Shown in pieces: positions 49,725 through 59,083 of a DNA stretch of 64,000 nt. The position numbers and the translations under genes are program-made. Origin of the DNA: Lacticaseibacillus yichunensis. Lineage in GTDB: Bacteria > Bacillota > Bacilli > Lactobacillales > Lactobacillaceae. The notes beneath the pieces were generated by a model. The model searched no databases and was not told where the DNA came from. It was given only the letters and a program-made list of their open reading frames with translations. Within the stretch, counting starts at the first letter, position 1; each line of letters starts with the position of its first letter. The stretch spans positions 28,074 to 92,073 of the forward strand of contig NZ_RHOG01000007.1 of NCBI RefSeq assembly GCF_003946405.1, written 5' to 3'.

Positions 49725-51986
49725 CTACATTTCTTCGAAGAATGTCCGGCTGATAACGTCGTCCTGTTGTTCCTTGGTCAGGTCTGCGAAGTAGACGCAG
49801 TAGCCTGATACGCGGACCGTCAGGGTTGGGTATTCTTCTGGGTGCTTCTGAGCATCGATCAAGGTCTCCTTGTTGAAGACGTTGATGTTCAGGTGCATGC
49901 CGTTGTTTTCCATGTAGCCGTCGATCATGTTAACGAGGGTGTCCTTGCGGGTCTCGTCGTCGTGGCCGAGGGTGTTTGGCGTTACGCCGAACGTGTTGGA
50001 AATACCATCCGTTGCGTAGTGATATGGAATCTTCGCAGTGGACATCAGGGATGCAAGCGCACCGTTCTTTTCAGCACCGTAAGCTGGGTTTGCACCAGGT
50101 GAGAATGGATCGCCCTTTTGACGGCCGTTCGGGGTGGTACCAGTGTTCTTCCCATAAACAACGTTAGAAGTAATGGTCAAAACAGAGGTCGACAGCTTGG
50201 CGTTGTGATAAAGGTGATGGGTGTTCATCATTTCGTAGAAGTGCTTGACCAGCCACTTGGCAATGTCGTCTGCACGATCATCGTTGTTGCCGTAGCGTGG
50301 GTAGTCGTTGTCTTCTGCCTTGAAGTCGACCGCAACACCCTTTTCATCGCGAATTGGGTGAACCTTGCCGTACTTGATCGCGGAGATCGAGTCAACGGCA
50401 TGGGAGAACCCGGAAATACCAGTCGCGAAGGTGTAATCGAGGCGGGTGTTCTTAAGGGCAAGCTGAGCGGATTCGTAGTAGTACTTGTCGTGCATGTACT
50501 GAATCGCGTTCAAAGCGTTGACGTAAACATCAGCCAACCATGCGAGTTGAACATCGAACTTCTTCATGAACTCGTTGTAGTCGATGACATCGGAGTCGAT
50601 CGGTTCTGTTTCAGGACCAACCTGCTTTTCAGCGATCTCATCAACACCACCGTTGATCGCGTAAAGAATGGCCTTCGCCAAGTTTGCGCGGGCGCCGAAG
50701 AACTGAACGCCGTCTTGAATTGGCTGAGCGGAGACACAGCATGCGATGCCATAGTAATCCGTGCCCCATTCGGTCCGCATCAAGGAGTCGTTTTCGTACT
50801 GGATGGTGGAAGACTTGATGGAAACTTCCGTTGCATAGCGCTTGAAGCCCTTTGGCAGAAGGTCGTCCCAGAGCAAGGTGATGTTTGGCTCAGGAGCTGC
50901 GCCCATGTTGTCGAGCGTCTTCAGGAAGCGGAAGGCAGTCTTTGTGATGTGATGACGGCCATCATAGCCAACACCGCCCAAGGACAGCGTTGCCCAGATC
51001 GGATCGCCGGAGAACAGGTCATTGTACTCTTCCGTCCGGATGAAGCGAACCATACGAAGCTTCATTACCAGATGGTCGATCAATTCCTGAGCTTGGCTTT
51101 CGTTGATCAGGCCGCGCTTCATGTCGCGCTGAATGAAGGCATCGATCGTGGTATCGATACGGCCAACAGACATCGCAGCACCGTTTTGCGTCTTCACAGC
51201 AGCCAGGTAGCCGAAGTAGATCCACTGAACAGCTTCCTGCGCGTTGGTCGCAGGCTTGGAGATGTCGTAGCCGTAGCTTGCGGCCATCTTCTTGATGTCG
51301 TTCAGGGCACGATACTGATCGGAAACCTGTTCGCGAAGGCGAATCACATCGTCGGTCATTTCGCCGTCGCCGATGTGGGCAAAATCGTTTGCCTTAGAAG
51401 CCATCAATGCGTCGATCCCATAGATCGCGATCCGTGGGAAGTCAGCAACGATACGGCCACGGGCATAAGCATCTGGCAAACCAGTGACGATCTTGTAGTG
51501 ACGCGCCGCACGCATATCTGGGGTGTAAACATCGAAGACACCCTGGTTATGGGTCTTGTGATAAGCGGTGAAGATCTTGTGCATTTCTGGATCTGGCTTG
51601 AACCCATAAGACTCAAGGGCATCTTCAGCCATGCGGATCCCGCCAAATGGCATGAACGCACGCTTGAATGGCTTGTCGGTCTGGATCCCTACGATCTTTT
51701 CAAGGTCCTTGTTCAAATAGCCAGGGCCGTGGCTGGTGATCGTTGCCACAACGTTTGTGTCAGCATCGAGTACCCCGCCATTTTCGCGTTCCTGCTTCTT
51801 CAGGTTGAGGACCTGGTTGTTCAGGATGGTCGTGGCTTCAGTCGGGCCAGCGAGAAATGTCTCGTCGCCGTCGTATTGGGTCAGGTTCTGCTGGATAAAG
51901 TCGCGGACATTGATCTCGTCCTGCCAAGCGCCACCGTTAAAACCTTCCCAGTAGTTTTTAGCATCAGTTTTGTCTAACTGCTTCAT
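49725..51986 (-). CDS. pflB: Formate C-acetyltransferase (pyruvate formate-lyase)
   Basis: Glycyl-radical enzyme splitting pyruvate and CoA into acetyl-CoA and formate under anaerobic conditions. 753 residues. The adjacent active-site cysteines are in [10 protein letters not shown] near residue 415, and the radical glycine is in [17 protein letters not shown] near the C-terminus. Formate made here would feed Fhs (19.9 kb). The codon use looks biased toward a small set of codons, as in highly expressed genes. AGGAGG precedes the ATG, and a promoter lies upstream. Confidence 0.98.
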   Translation of the reverse strand: MKQLDKTDAKNYWEGFNGGAWQDEINVRDFIQQNLTQYDGDETFLAGPTEATTILNNQVLNLKKQERENGGVLDADTNVVATITSHGPGYLNKDLEKIVGIQTDKPFKRAFMPFGGIRMAEDALESYGFKPDPEMHKIFTAYHKTHNQGVFDVYTPDMRAARHYKIVTGLPDAYARGRIVADFPRIAIYGIDALMASKANDFAHIGDGEMTDDVIRLREQVSDQYRALNDIKKMAASYGYDISKPATNAQEAVQWIYFGYLAAVKTQNGAAMSVGRIDTTIDAFIQRDMKRGLINESQAQELIDHLVMKLRMVRFIRTEEYNDLFSGDPIWATLSLGGVGYDGRHHITKTAFRFLKTLDNMGAAPEPNITLLWDDLLPKGFKRYATEVSIKSSTIQYENDSLMRTEWGTDYYGIACCVSAQPIQDGVQFFGARANLAKAILYAINGGVDEIAEKQVGPETEPIDSDVIDYNEFMKKFDVQLAWLADVYVNALNAIQYMHDKYYYESAQLALKNTRLDYTFATGISGFSHAVDSISAIKYGKVHPIRDEKGVAVDFKAEDNDYPRYGNNDDRADDIAKWLVKHFYEMMNTHHLYHNAKLSTSVLTITSNVVYGKNTGTTPNGRQKGDPFSPGANPAYGAEKNGALASLMSTAKIPYHYATDGISNTFGVTPNTLGHDDETRKDTLVNMIDGYMENNGMHLNINVFNKETLIDAQKHPEEYPTLTVRVSGYCVYFADLTKEQQDDVISRTFFEEM

Positions 51987-52037
51987 CTGGATAGCCTCCT
52001 AAAAAGTGTATTTCCTTATCACAGATTTTACAGTCTT

Positions 52038-52065
52038 AGTATAACACATCACATAGGCTGTGCAA
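52038..52065 (-). promoter_or_regulatory. Promoter of pfl operon
   Basis: Minus strand TTGCAC (52065-52060), 16 bases, TATACT (52043-52038), about 50 bases upstream of the pflB start codon. Confidence 0.65.
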
Positions 52066-52258
52066 GCCTTTTCTTTCCTACTTTTTTGGGATAATTCGCG
52101 CCAAATAAAGGGTTTTAGACGACAACCTCGCTAGACATTTCACAAACTTATTTTCGCGAAACCGTTTGCACGAATCGCGTCGTTATGCGGTTTTGCCACA
52201 GAGGTATGATACAGTTTCACAGGTACAGCTATCATACAGTTTCTTCACAAAGACACGC

Positions 52259-52289
52259 AAAAACGCACCCCGAATCGCTTCGAGATGCG
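52259..52289 (-). terminator. Terminator of parEC
   Basis: On the minus strand CGCATCTCGAA/TTCGGGGTGCG (two G-T pairs) is followed by five T residues. Confidence 0.78.
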
Positions 52290-52328
52290 CCTGCAAGATT
52301 AGAAAAATTTTAGATTCTTTTTGGCAGA

Positions 52329-54779
52329 TCAGCCCGCATCCGGCGTTGCCAAGATCTGAATTGGCGCCACCTTGATCGGCGTCCCCTGGGTATCCGTGTC
52401 GATCACAAACGAGCCATTGGAATAGCGGTCGCCATCCGGATAGTTGTTTGGATCCACGATGAGCTTTTGGTCCTTATCCGTCAGCACATCCAGCTGGGTA
52501 TTCGCATCGACCTTCAGCATGGCCACGATGCGGTGCGGACTATTTTTCAGCTCATGAAGGACCATCAGGCCGCGGCGTGCGCGGGTCAAAAGGCCGATCT
52601 CCTTGAGCTTCATCTTCTTGAACGCCCCGCGTTGGGTCAAAATGCCCACCTCAGTCTGGTCCGGATCGTCGGCCAAAATGAAGCTGACGATCTTCGCGCC
52701 ATCCTTCAGCGCCATCGACTTCACGCCAGCTGCCCGAGCGCCCACGACCGACACCTCACTGAGGGCAAAATGGTCGGCATAGGCATGATCTGTGACGATG
52801 AAGACGGATTTTTCCGCGCCTGGCGTCACCATATAGGCATTGGTCACGATCGCGTCCTTTGACTTCAGGTGCATCCCCACCATCGCCCGACTGCGGTAGG
52901 TGCGGCCCGGCTGTAGTTCGCTCAGCGCCGTTTGCTTGATGTAGCCGTCCGACGAACCGAGGACAAAGTTGACTTGGGCATCCAGCGCATCGAGGCCGAA
53001 CACCGCGATGACTTCCTCGTTTTGATCGATGCCGACCGTCTGGGATAAATGCTCCCCGGCATCCTTCCAGCGCGCGTCTGCGATCTCATGTACCGGCCGG
53101 TAGATCACATTACCGGCGGAGGTGAAAATATACAGATGCTGGAGCGTGCCCATTTCCTGAACGTACAGCGGAAAATCGTTCTCCTTCAGTCCGTTATCGT
53201 TCGCGTCGACCGCCTGGAATGAGCGAAGGCTCGAGCGCTTCATGTAGCCATCGCGGGAGACCATCACCATCACGCGCTCATCAGCCACGGTGACCGTGGT
53301 GTCGATTTCAAGCGCCTGGATCTGCGCCTCGATCGTCGACAGCCGGTCCGTCCCGTATGTTTTGGCGATGGCCGCAAGCTCCGTTTCGATGACCTGGTCG
53401 CGGACCTTGTCGTTGGTCAAGATCGCGTTGTAATGCGCAATGTCCTTGGCCAGTTGCGCGGCCTCGGCTTCCAGCGCCGTGATGTCGGTGTTGGTCAAGC
53501 GATACAGCTGCAGGGACACAATGGCTTCCGCCTGTTCCACGGAAAATTGATACGCCTTGACCAAATTGGCCTTGGCATCCGCTTTATCCTTGCTGGCCCG
53601 GATCGTCTTGATGACTTGATCGAGAATCGAGATCATCTTGATCAGGCCTTCGACAATGTGCTGGCGCGCCTGCGCCTTTTTCAGGTCAAATTGGGTGCGC
53701 CGGGTGATGACCTCGCGCCGGTGCTTGAGATACGCCTCCAGCATCGGCCGCAGCCCCAGCTGTTTTGGCTTTTGATCCGCGATGGCGACCATGTTGAAAC
53801 TGTACGTGATCTGCAAGTCCGTGTTTTTGAACAAGTAGGTCAAAATGCCATCCGCGTTGGCCTCTTTTTTCAGCTCAATGACGACGGACAAGCCAAAGCG
53901 GTCGGATTCATCCCGCACCTCGGCGATGCCGTCAACTTTTTTCGCCAGGCGCAACTCGTCGATCTTCTTGACCAACATGGCCTTGTTCACTTCATATGGG
54001 AGCTCCGTGACGACGATCTGCTGCTTGCCCCCACGCATGTCCTCAATCTTGGTGCGCGCTCGGACCACGATCTTGCCGCGGCCGGTCTGGTAGGCGTCGC
54101 GAATCCCGCTGAGGCCTTGAATGATGCCGCCGGTGGGAAAATCGGGGCCCTGCACGAACTGCATTAGCTGCTCAAGCGTCGCGTCGTCGTGCTTCATCAA
54201 AAACAGCAGGGCGTTGATCACCTCGCGCAGGTTATGCGGCGGAATGTCCGTCGCGTACCCCGCCGAGATGCCCGTCGCGCCATTCACCAATAAGTTGGGA
54301 AAAGCGGCCGGCAACACCGTCGGCTCCTGGGTGGTGTCATCGAAGTTGAGCACCATGTCGACGGTGTCCTTGTCGATGTCCTTGAGCAATTCGCCCGAGA
54401 TCTTCGACAAGCGCGCTTCCGTGTACCGCATCGCGGCAGGCGGATCGCCATCCATGGAGCCATTGTTCCCGTGCATTTCGATCAAGGGCGCCCGCAGCTT
54501 CCAGTCCTGCGATAGGCGCACCATCGCCTCATAGATCGAGCTATCGCCATGCGGGTGAAAATTACCCATGACGTTGCCGACAGATTTCGCGGATTTGCGA
54601 AACCCCTTGTCGTAGGTGTTGCCATCCAGGTCCATCGCGTACAAAATTCGGCGCTGAACGGGTTTCAAGCCGTCTCGCACATCCGGTAGCGCGCGCTCTT
54701 GAATGATGTATTTGGAATAGCGCCCGAAGCGCTCGCCCATGACATCCTCAAGCGTCATTTCCTGAATCTGATTAGCCAT
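52329..54779 (-). CDS. parC: DNA topoisomerase IV subunit A
   Basis: Cuts and rejoins DNA to decatenate daughter chromosomes. 816 residues. The N-terminal catalytic domain has the QRRILYAMD and HPHGDSSIYEAMVRL segments of the quinolone-resistance region and the active-site Tyr in AAMRYTEARLS near residue 118. Coiled-coil and beta-pinwheel C-terminal repeats follow (SRDGYMKRSSLRSF, TSAGNVIYRPVHEI). It starts six bases after the parE stop, so a parEC operon. Confidence 0.97.
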   Translation of the reverse strand: MANQIQEMTLEDVMGERFGRYSKYIIQERALPDVRDGLKPVQRRILYAMDLDGNTYDKGFRKSAKSVGNVMGNFHPHGDSSIYEAMVRLSQDWKLRAPLIEMHGNNGSMDGDPPAAMRYTEARLSKISGELLKDIDKDTVDMVLNFDDTTQEPTVLPAAFPNLLVNGATGISAGYATDIPPHNLREVINALLFLMKHDDATLEQLMQFVQGPDFPTGGIIQGLSGIRDAYQTGRGKIVVRARTKIEDMRGGKQQIVVTELPYEVNKAMLVKKIDELRLAKKVDGIAEVRDESDRFGLSVVIELKKEANADGILTYLFKNTDLQITYSFNMVAIADQKPKQLGLRPMLEAYLKHRREVITRRTQFDLKKAQARQHIVEGLIKMISILDQVIKTIRASKDKADAKANLVKAYQFSVEQAEAIVSLQLYRLTNTDITALEAEAAQLAKDIAHYNAILTNDKVRDQVIETELAAIAKTYGTDRLSTIEAQIQALEIDTTVTVADERVMVMVSRDGYMKRSSLRSFQAVDANDNGLKENDFPLYVQEMGTLQHLYIFTSAGNVIYRPVHEIADARWKDAGEHLSQTVGIDQNEEVIAVFGLDALDAQVNFVLGSSDGYIKQTALSELQPGRTYRSRAMVGMHLKSKDAIVTNAYMVTPGAEKSVFIVTDHAYADHFALSEVSVVGARAAGVKSMALKDGAKIVSFILADDPDQTEVGILTQRGAFKKMKLKEIGLLTRARRGLMVLHELKNSPHRIVAMLKVDANTQLDVLTDKDQKLIVDPNNYPDGDRYSNGSFVIDTDTQGTPIKVAPIQILATPDAG

Positions 54780-54785
54780 TTGCGA

Positions 54786-56795
54786 TCACCCCTTTTTCTT
54801 CAATTGCTTCTTGATCTCTTGGGCGCCAAATTGCATGTCGGAATGATCCGTCGTCGTGGTCTCAAGAATGCTGCCGTCTTCGTCCATATCAAAATCGACG
54901 TTCCGCTCGATCCACTCACGGCGTGGTTCGACCCGGTCACCCATCAAGGTGGTGACCCGGCGCTCCGCCAGCTGCCCATCTTCGACCCGCACGCGAATCA
55001 GCGTCCGCGTCTCCGGATTCATTGTGGTCTCCCACAACTGATCGGCGTTCATTTCGCCCAGCCCTTTGAACCGCGTCAGTGTATAGCCCTTGCCGATCTT
55101 TTGAATCTCTTTTTCAAGCTCCTCATCGGTCCAAGCATACGCGACCTTTACATTGCCGGCCTTGCCTTTTTGCAGCCGGTACAGCGGCGGCAGGGCAATA
55201 TAGACCCGGCCCGCATCCATCAACGGCCGCATGTACCGGTAGAAAAATGTCAGCAGTAAGATCTGAATATGCGCCCCATCGGTATCCGCATCCGTCATGA
55301 TGATGACCTTGTCGTAGTTTGCCTGCTTGAGGTCAAAATCTGTGCCGACCCCGGCGCCGATCGTGTAGATCATCGTGTTGATCTCTTCGTTTTTGATCAC
55401 ATCGGAGAGCTTGGCCTTTTGCGTGTTTAAAACTTTCCCGCGCAATGGCAAAATGGCCTGGAATTTCCGGTCACGGCCCTGCTTCGCCGACCCACCCGCG
55501 GAATCCCCTTCGACCAAGTACAATTCGTTCTTCTTGGCGTCCTTGGACTGCGCCGGCGTCAACTTGCCGGACAAGAGCCCTTGATCCTTTTTCTTGCGCT
55601 TGCCACTGCGACTATCATCGCGGGCCTTGCGCGCGGCTTCCCGGGCTTCGCGGGCGCGGATCGCCTTGCGCACCAGCTCCTGGGCCGCGTCGCCGCCTTC
55701 CATTAACCAGTAGCTCAGTTTTTCATAGATCACCGCATCGACCACGGTGCGCGCTTGCGGGGTGCCGAGCTTGGCCTTGGTCTGGCCTTCAAATTCAAGA
55801 ATCTCCTCTGGAATGCGAACCGACAGCACCGCCGCCAGCCCTTCGCGGACATCCCCGCCTTCAAGGTTCTTATCCTTGTCCTTCAAGAGATTGACTTTCC
55901 GGGCAAAATCGTTGAACGCCCGGGTCAAGCCGGCGCGCATCCCCGCCTCATGCGAGCCGCCATCGCCGGTGCGGACGTTGTTGACGAAGCTGATCGTATT
56001 TTCCGAATAGCCGTCGTTGTATTGGCCCGCGAAATCGACGATGATGCCATCCTTGTCGCCTTCGAAGTTGAAAACAGGACTGACGGTATCACGATCTTCA
56101 TTTAAATATTTGACGAAGCTGACCAAGCCATCCGGATAATGATATTCCTCCGCCTGGCCGCTGCGCTCATCCGTCAGCGTGATCTTGATGTTTTTCAGCA
56201 AGAAGGCCGACTCGCGCAGCCGCTCCGCCAGCGTATCAAATGAATACGTCGTCGTGGAAAAAATGGTGGGATCTGGCTTGAACGTGATGGTCGTGCCATT
56301 GGGTTCGTTGACCTTGCCCAATTTCTGCAGCCCGCCATCCGGGTGACCGCCATTGATGAAGGTCTCCTCGAACGCCTTTTTATCCCGGACCACGCGCACC
56401 GTCAAACGCTCCGACAGCGCGTTGACAACTGAGGAGCCGACCCCATGCAGGCCGCCCGACGTTTTATAAGAATTCTGATCGAATTTCCCGCCGGCATGCA
56501 GGACCGTTAAAATAACCTCGATCGTCGGCTTGCCAGATGGATGCATCCCCGTTGGCATGCCGCGGCCGTGGTCCTTGACCGTGATCGAATTGTCCTTGTG
56601 GATCGTGACCGCAATCACATCCCCAAAGCCGGCCAGCGCCTCATCGACACTGTTATCGACAATTTCATAGACTAAGTGATGGAGCCCGCGGCCATCGGTG
56701 GAGCCGATATACATCCCCGGGCGTTTGCGTACCGCCTCCAGCCCGTGAAGGACCTGGATCGACGCGTCGTTATATTGTTCTGTTCCGTTAGCCAT
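54786..56795 (-). CDS. parE: DNA topoisomerase IV subunit B
   Basis: ATPase subunit of topoisomerase IV. The start is placed at ATG 56795 (MANGTEQYNDASIQVLHGLE) behind GAAGGAG, giving 669 residues. The GHKL fold is visible in YEIVDNSVDEALAGF, DHGRGMPTG and GGLHGVGSSVVNALS, and the TOPRIM domain in LVEGDSAGGSAKQGRD and MTDADTDGAHI. An insert rich in Arg and Lys (REAREAARKARDDSRSGKRK) links the domains, as usual. It is divergent from plsY. Confidence 0.97.
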   Translation of the reverse strand: MANGTEQYNDASIQVLHGLEAVRKRPGMYIGSTDGRGLHHLVYEIVDNSVDEALAGFGDVIAVTIHKDNSITVKDHGRGMPTGMHPSGKPTIEVILTVLHAGGKFDQNSYKTSGGLHGVGSSVVNALSERLTVRVVRDKKAFEETFINGGHPDGGLQKLGKVNEPNGTTITFKPDPTIFSTTTYSFDTLAERLRESAFLLKNIKITLTDERSGQAEEYHYPDGLVSFVKYLNEDRDTVSPVFNFEGDKDGIIVDFAGQYNDGYSENTISFVNNVRTGDGGSHEAGMRAGLTRAFNDFARKVNLLKDKDKNLEGGDVREGLAAVLSVRIPEEILEFEGQTKAKLGTPQARTVVDAVIYEKLSYWLMEGGDAAQELVRKAIRAREAREAARKARDDSRSGKRKKKDQGLLSGKLTPAQSKDAKKNELYLVEGDSAGGSAKQGRDRKFQAILPLRGKVLNTQKAKLSDVIKNEEINTMIYTIGAGVGTDFDLKQANYDKVIIMTDADTDGAHIQILLLTFFYRYMRPLMDAGRVYIALPPLYRLQKGKAGNVKVAYAWTDEELEKEIQKIGKGYTLTRFKGLGEMNADQLWETTMNPETRTLIRVRVEDGQLAERRVTTLMGDRVEPRREWIERNVDFDMDEDGSILETTTTDHSDMQFGAQEIKKQLKKKG

Positions 56796-56929
56796 GCACA
56801 TACTCCTTCGCATTTCACTAAGTTTAACCTTACACCACGACTCGCATTTTTTGAAACGAATTTTGCGACCCGCGCCACCATAATAGGAACAATGGTACAA
56901 TATCAATATTGTGAAAGGAGTGGGCGCTG

Positions 56930-57565
56930 TTGCTTTTAGCCCTGAGTGTCATCCTCGCTTATCTCATCGGCTCGATTCCAAGCGGTGTGTGGATCGGCCA
57001 ATTACTCTATCAAAAAGACATCCGCACTGCCGGCTCCCATAACATCGGGACCACCAATGCGTATCGCGTCCTCGGCCCACTGGGTGGCACCATCGTTTTG
57101 GTGATGGACATCCTCAAAGGCACATTGGGCGCGAGCCTGCCCGTGATCTTCGGCTACCACCAGCATTACCTGATCTTGTTGGTGGGCCTGGCTGCCGTGT
57201 GCGGCCATACCTTCTCGATCTTCATCCATTTCAAAGGCGGCAAGGCGGTCGCCACCAGCGCTGGCATCCTGCTCGCGTACAACCCACCGTTTTTCGTGAT
57301 TGCCTTTGCCATTTTCCTCTCGCTGGTCGCCCTGACATCCATGGTCAGCGTCGCCAGCACCCTGGGCATGACGATCATCACGCTACTGTCCCTGGTCTAT
57401 CACGACTGGCTCCTGACCACCGTCGCTGCCTGCCTGTGGGTCGTCTTCATGGTGCGCCACCGCGAGAACTTCAAGCGCATCCGCGAAGGCGACGAGAACA
57501 TGGTGCCATTTGGCCTGGGCCTGTATCTGCGCAAGCGGAGACAGGCGAAGGACAAGAAGGACTAG
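56930..57565 (+). CDS. plsY: Glycerol-3-phosphate acyltransferase PlsY
   Basis: Membrane enzyme that transfers acyl groups from acyl phosphate to glycerol 3-phosphate, first step of phospholipid synthesis. It starts at TTG 56930 behind AAAGGAG, 211 residues. Three conserved loops are visible: GSIPSGVWIG near residue 13, GSHNIGTTNAYR near residue 35 and HFKGGKAVATSAG near residue 102. Five to six membrane segments. It is divergent from parE, the common plsY-parE arrangement in Firmicutes. Confidence 0.95.
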   Translation: MLLALSVILAYLIGSIPSGVWIGQLLYQKDIRTAGSHNIGTTNAYRVLGPLGGTIVLVMDILKGTLGASLPVIFGYHQHYLILLVGLAAVCGHTFSIFIHFKGGKAVATSAGILLAYNPPFFVIAFAIFLSLVALTSMVSVASTLGMTIITLLSLVYHDWLLTTVAACLWVVFMVRHRENFKRIREGDENMVPFGLGLYLRKRRQAKDKKD

Positions 57566-57595
57566 TGCCTGCTTGCCGATTGGGGAAAATAGGCC

Positions 57596-57650
57596 GCAGC
57601 CGGTTGCCGCCGGCGCGCGCCGCTTCGGCCGGCGGCGCAAACTTGCCCCA
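57596..57650. other. GC-rich hairpin after plsY
   Basis: GCCGCCGGC (57606-57614) pairs with GCCGGCGGC (57630-57638), enclosed by GGGG/CCCC at about 57584/57646. It lies between the plsY stop and the bidirectional terminator. No T run follows. Role unknown. Confidence 0.5.
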
Positions 57651-57660
57651 TCCATTAAAT

Positions 57661-57717
57661 ACGCAAAATAAACGACCGACTGCTTCGGATGAAGTGGCCG
57701 GTCGTTTTATTTTGCGT
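57661..57717. terminator. Bidirectional terminator between plsY and the GalM-like gene
   Basis: ACGCAAAATAAACGACCG pairs with CGGTCGTTTTATTTTGCGT (57699-57717), with one bulged base, between convergent genes. Confidence 0.85.
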
Positions 57718-57735
57718 TTGGGCGGTTGCCGTTTC

Positions 57736-58611
57736 CTAGAAAATCGTGATCTGGTAGCCGTGATCAAAGACTTCGCCAGGCTCGAGCTTGTTGATGCCGA
57801 GTTTTTCGGTCAGCTCGCCGCTTGCGTCGGTCGTGTCGGCGATGCCCCACCAAGGTTCGATGCAGACATAATCGCCCTGCGCCGGGTACGCGCTCCACAC
57901 ACCCAGGAATGGCGCGTCCTCGGTGGTCAAGGACACGCCATGACTCGTCTTATCAGATTTCAACGAGAATTTTGTTTTTCCATTCAGCGCGAAGATCAGC
58001 GCGTCATTTTTAAACGTCTCATGCGAGATCATCTGGTTCACATCCGTCGCCGCCAGCGTCCGGTGCGCATAATCGATGCCAGCCGCGCTCAGCGGAATCG
58101 TGACATGTGACTTGCTCGGAGTGAAGCCCATGTAATAATCCGTGTAGGCCGTGTCCTCGGTTGCCGGAATGCGGAAGCCCGGATGCCCGCCCACGGAAAA
58201 ATACAGTGGCGCATCGGCTGCGGGATTGGTGACATGATACCGCACGGAAATATTATTATTTTCCAGCGTATATGTGAGCGTCAGCGTAAACGCAAATGGG
58301 TAATTCGCATGTGTCTCCTCGCTGTCCTGCAAGGTGAACACCGCGTGCTTGTCGTCCGCTTCCGTTACCGTGAAATCATGGTCGCGGGCAAAGCCGTGCT
58401 GGCCCATTTTGTAGGTCTGACCGTCATATGTGTACGCGCCATTTTTCAGCGCGCCGACGATTGGAAAAAGGACCGGGGCGTGGCGGCCCCAAACGGCTGG
58501 GTCGGCTTGCCACAATGTCTCGCGGCCGGTGTGGTTGTCGATGACTGAGGTGAGTTCGGCGCCGTGTGCGTTGATCGTCACTGTCAGGAATTCGTTTTTG
58601 ATCGTGATCAT
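57736..58611 (-). CDS. Aldose 1-epimerase family protein (LacX-like)
   Basis: Cytosolic sugar mutarotase-fold protein, 291 residues. SVGGHPGFRIP contains the conserved His and the acid residue is likely in CIEPWWGIADTTDASG. GRHAPVLFPIVGALKNGAYTYDGQ and the C-terminal KLEPGEVFDHGYQITI are characteristic of the LacX/YeaD-like branch rather than classical GalM. The sugar substrate is unknown and no sugar operon is nearby. The short C-terminus and overall length are normal. Confidence 0.85.
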   Translation of the reverse strand: MITIKNEFLTVTINAHGAELTSVIDNHTGRETLWQADPAVWGRHAPVLFPIVGALKNGAYTYDGQTYKMGQHGFARDHDFTVTEADDKHAVFTLQDSEETHANYPFAFTLTLTYTLENNNISVRYHVTNPAADAPLYFSVGGHPGFRIPATEDTAYTDYYMGFTPSKSHVTIPLSAAGIDYAHRTLAATDVNQMISHETFKNDALIFALNGKTKFSLKSDKTSHGVSLTTEDAPFLGVWSAYPAQGDYVCIEPWWGIADTTDASGELTEKLGINKLEPGEVFDHGYQITIF

Positions 58612-58631
58612 GAGTTTATTTCTTCCTTTAC

Positions 58632-58670
58632 AAAAAGCCGCCGTCAGTCAGTTGCACCTGACCGGACGGC
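58632..58670 (-). terminator. Minus-strand terminator beyond the family C element
   Basis: On the minus strand CCGTCC-GTCAG pairs with CTGAC-GACGG, followed by five T residues (A run at 58632-58636). It is the first good terminator downstream of hslU, so the fold-back element between them would be in the hslU 3' UTR, or in an independent RNA ending here. Confidence 0.75.
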
Positions 58671-58685
58671 AGCTCATAGATTTGG

Positions 58686-59040
58686 CCAAGATTGCTTTGT
58701 CAAAGTTACCATGAAAGCGGTTTGCTTGCAAGCTTGGATTCTCGGCGCTTTAAGTGCGGGGGGCGCAGGGGCAAGCTGGGGCGCGGGCTGCTTCGGTCCG
58801 GTGCGGCTGGGGTGGAACGCGGCCAAGCCACTTTTTGCCTTGCCAAGAGCGCAAGTCAAAAAGCTGGCTTTCGTTGTAGGCGGTAAACCGCCAACAACGA
58901 CTCGGCGGCTGACCCGCAGCCGCACCGGCCCTACGCCGCACGCGCCCCAGCTTGACCCGGCGCCCGGCGAGTGCAGTGCGCGAATTCGTGGCTGGCGAAG
59001 AGGCAGCTTGCAATCAGGTAACTTTGACCAAGGCAATCTG
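58686..59040. repeat. Family C: 350-bp fold-back (long inverted-repeat) element
   Basis: Terminal arms AGATTGCTTTGTCAAAGTTA (58689-58708) and TAACTTTGACCAAGGCAATCT (59019-59039) match at 21 of 23 positions with the flanking CC/GG. Inner pairings are TTGCAAGCT/AGCTTGCAA, GGGGCAAGCTGGGGCGCG/CGCGCCCCAGCTTGACCC and CCGGTGCGGCTG/CAGCCGCACCGG. The apex has two hairpins, AAGCCA-CTTTTTG/CAAAAAG-TGGCTT (58825-58870) and CGTTGT-GGCGGT/ACCGCC-ACAACG (58872-58899). No ORF is supported. It is a structured RNA or a MITE-like element; only one copy is seen. Confidence 0.8.
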
Positions 59041-59083
59041 TCCGCAATAATCAAAGTCAGGTTTGAATGTTGGCCTTCGCACC

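Larger units (their letters stand above)
51987..52328. other. pflB upstream regulatory region
   Basis: This 342-bp A+T-richer gap holds the pflB promoter (separate entry), a cre-like CGAAACCGTTTGCA (52157-52170), the inverted repeat GTATGATA/TATCATAC (52204-52211, 52230-52237) formed by two tandem GAAACTGTAT repeats on the minus strand, and the parC terminator at the right end. No ORF is supported. Confidence 0.6.

Noticed and set aside
50118..51977. 619-codon plus-strand ORF opposite pflB
   Set aside because: It is an antisense shadow caused by the codon bias of pflB. The pflB frame contains all active-site motifs.
58686..59040. Insertion sequence for the fold-back element
   Set aside because: No transposase ORF and no obvious target-site duplication are seen. 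The interior is palindromic rather than coding.
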